DNA from: Candidatus Uhrbacteria bacterium RIFOXYA2_FULL_40_9 | Lineage (GTDB): Bacteria; Patescibacteriota; Patescibacteriia; UBA9934; GWF2-40-263 | Assembly (NCBI GenBank): GCA_001791615.1 | Contig: MGEY01000038.1 | Location: 1-7,115, forward strand | Reading direction: 5' to 3' | Length of the DNA stretch: 7,115 bases | Part shown: piece by piece, positions 6,554 to 7,115 of the stretch | How the letters are laid out: each line of letters starts with the position of its first letter | Position numbering within the stretch: the stretch's first letter is position 1 | Program-made: the position numbers and the translations under genes | The notes under the pieces: model-generated | Database searches by the model: none | What the model was told of the DNA's origin: nothing | The model's input: only the letters and a program-made list of their open reading frames with translations

Positions 6554-6582
6554 TTGCACAAAAGCGAGTGATTTGTTACTAT
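6554..6582 (+). promoter_or_regulatory. Possible plus-strand promoter upstream of the hairpin block and tRNA-Asn
   Basis: TTGCAC (6554-6559), a 17-bp spacer and TACTAT (6577-6582), with TG at 6574-6575 (extended -10). The expected start is near 6590, just before the split D-arm block. Transcription would continue into tRNA-Asn with a leader of about 140 nt. A closer but weaker alternative for the tRNA is TTGTGC (6667-6672), 18 bp, TATGTA (6691-6696). The arrangement is back to back with the operon promoter. Confidence 0.4.
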
Positions 6583-6600
6583 TTCGTCACAATTTATTTA

Positions 6601-6677
6601 GGGTAGCTCAGTTTCAGCCAAAGGCTGACCAGCCCAAACGTTGTGTATGGCTGGGGTTAGAGTAGCTTGTGCAAAAG
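6601..6677 (+). other. Hairpin-rich block with a split tRNA D-arm; RNA or tRNA relic
   Basis: GGGTAGCTCAGTT (6601-6613) is identical to tRNA-Asn 6733-6745, and GGTTAGAG (6655-6662) is identical to its next bases 6746-6753. The 41 bases between them consist exactly of two hairpins: TCAGCC-AAA-GGCTGA (6614-6628) and CCAGCC/GGCTGG (6629-6634/6649-6654). The rest of a tRNA is not recognisable: no anticodon arm pairs after 6664. TTGTGCAA (6667-6674) is the reverse complement of TTGCACAA (6554-6561), so the whole block may be closed by a long-range stem. It could be a decayed tRNA with an insertion, or a structured leader or RNA that carries a D-arm mimic. Confidence 0.4.
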
Positions 6678-6728
6678 TATGTTTACCATCTATGTAAGTC
6701 GTTCTTGGTTGGATCAACAATTAAACAT

Positions 6729-6805
6729 TCCGGGGTAGCTCAGTTGGTTAGAGCGACTGGCTGTTAACCAGTAGGTCGTGGGTTCGAGCCCCACCCCCGG
6801 AGCCA
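6729..6805 (+). tRNA. tRNA-Asn (anticodon GTT), CCA encoded
   Basis: A complete cloverleaf. The acceptor TCCGGGG (6729-6735) pairs with CCCCGGA (6795-6801). The D-stem GCTC/GAGC is 6738-6741/6751-6754. The anticodon stem ACTGG/CCAGT (6756-6760/6768-6772) carries loop CTGTTAA with anticodon GTT at 6763-6765. The T-stem GTGGG/CCCAC (6778-6782/6790-6794) carries TTCGAGC. The discriminator G is 6802 and CCA 6803-6805 is genomically encoded. All stems are fully paired, so it should be functional. A recombinase gene on the opposite strand ends inside it, marking it as the attachment site of a mobile element. Confidence 0.97.
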
Positions 6806-6810
6806 CATGG
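6729..6810. mobile_element. Probable attachment-site junction (left boundary of an integrated element)
   Basis: An intact tRNA gene is directly followed by a convergent serine recombinase whose reading frame enters the tRNA. This is the usual arrangement when an element inserts at the tRNA 3' half and restores it. The exact crossover point and the matching repeat at the other end cannot be seen, because the element leaves the window. No second copy of the tRNA 3' end occurs within the window. Confidence 0.5.
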
Positions 6811-7115
6811 AACCGACGTGTTCAAACTCGTCGGTTTTATGTTTGTTTAAGCCACTTTCCTGCAGTTCGAAATTCTTATTAAGCTTTGGCATCCACTCGG
6901 CAAGAAATTCAAAGGCCAATGTGTACTTTCCATCGGCTTTACGGTCTTTTAAGAGCACGTTCGAAAAAATGTGACTCAACAGGAGGCGTTTGTCTTCAAC
7001 TGTCACGCGCTTGCTCTGATAGATCTCTTTTGCCCGCACAGCAAGCTCATGAATAGCATAGCCAGCTTCGTAGTATTGCGCGTTTCCGTCATCCAACTTT
7101 TGAAGCTGTTTCAAG
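6764..7115 (-). CDS. C-terminal part of a large serine recombinase (partial, runs off the right edge)
   Basis: About 117 codons are visible; the catalytic resolvase domain lies outside the window. The pattern HELAVRAKEIYQSKRVTVED, then SNVLLKDRK and FEFLAEWMPKLNKNF, matches the C-terminal region of large serine recombinases (the resolvase, Recombinase and zinc-ribbon/coiled-coil type). These integrate and excise mobile elements in the cytoplasm by strand exchange through a serine. The last residues, WLRGWGSNPRPTG, are encoded antisense to the tRNA-Asn 3' half, and the TAA stop is the complement of 6764-6766 in the anticodon loop. The gene also crosses the tRNA terminator. So the element sits directly against the tRNA with the recombinase at its end, and the rest of the element extends to the right. 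The identification is from C-terminal pattern only. Confidence 0.75.
   Translation of the reverse strand, partial: LKQLQKLDDGNAQYYEAGYAIHELAVRAKEIYQSKRVTVEDKRLLLSHIFSNVLLKDRKADGKYTLAFEFLAEWMPKLNKNFELQESGLNKHKTDEFEHVGSMWLRGWGSNPRPTG
6811..6838 (+). terminator. Intrinsic terminator of tRNA-Asn
   Basis: AACCGACG (6811-6818) and CGTCGGTT (6829-6836) form a perfect 8-bp stem with a 10-nt loop, and the T-run continues to 6838. It lies 6 bases after the encoded CCA, so it is placed to end the plus-strand tRNA transcript. It lies within the C-terminal coding part of the convergent recombinase; on that strand it has no T-run. Confidence 0.75.

Noticed and set aside
1..7115. CRISPR array or tandem direct repeats
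   Set aside because: No regularly spaced direct repeats of 20-40 bases are visible anywhere; the only repeated words are the short shared motifs reported above.

Overview
The window looks like a piece of a reduced bacterial genome, most plausibly a member of the Patescibacteria (Candidate Phyla Radiation). This is an inference. It rests on moderate-to-low GC, a very large unrecognised helical-repeat protein, a short MutY without the usual C-terminal Nudix-like domain, weak or absent Shine-Dalgarno sequences with start codons close to predicted promoters, and a serine recombinase of the type common in these genomes. The standard bacterial code fits: genes end in TAA or TAG, and tryptophan is TGG.

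Layout. Positions 1-241 hold the possible 3' end of a plus-strand gene and a strong intrinsic terminator (168-192). A 1002-residue minus-strand gene (242-3250) encodes a predicted alpha-solenoid of about 28-residue repeats, a charged linker and a distinct C-terminal domain. The gap 3251-3729 is not empty. It holds the promoter of the large gene, a terminator hairpin, and a roughly 235-nt block whose two ends are extensively complementary. That block has an extended -10 promoter on the minus strand, and I read it as an independent structured non-coding RNA of no family I recognise. Next comes a minus-strand operon in the transcriptional order CYTH phosphatase-like gene, mutY, rarA (6496 down to 3730), with an overlap and a 3-bp gap. 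Its promoter sits at 6520-6548.

The intergenic stretch 6497-6728 holds back-to-back promoters and an odd hairpin-rich block. Within that block a tRNA D-arm sequence is split by two hairpins, and a 17-nt motif is shared with the candidate RNA at 3.3-3.55 kb. Then comes a complete plus-strand tRNA-Asn (GTT). It converges on the 3' end of a serine recombinase gene running in from the right edge, whose last codons and stop lie antisense inside the tRNA. This is the signature of a mobile element integrated at the tRNA gene.

How the genes work together. MutY (adenine opposite 8-oxoguanine) and RarA (stalled or gapped replication forks) form a small genome-maintenance operon, with a triphosphate-tunnel (CYTH) enzyme in front. 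The two most novel items are the candidate RNA at 3293-3553 with its partial echo at 6601-6677, and the 1002-residue repeat protein. The tRNA-Asn/recombinase junction marks the border of an accessory element that continues beyond the window.
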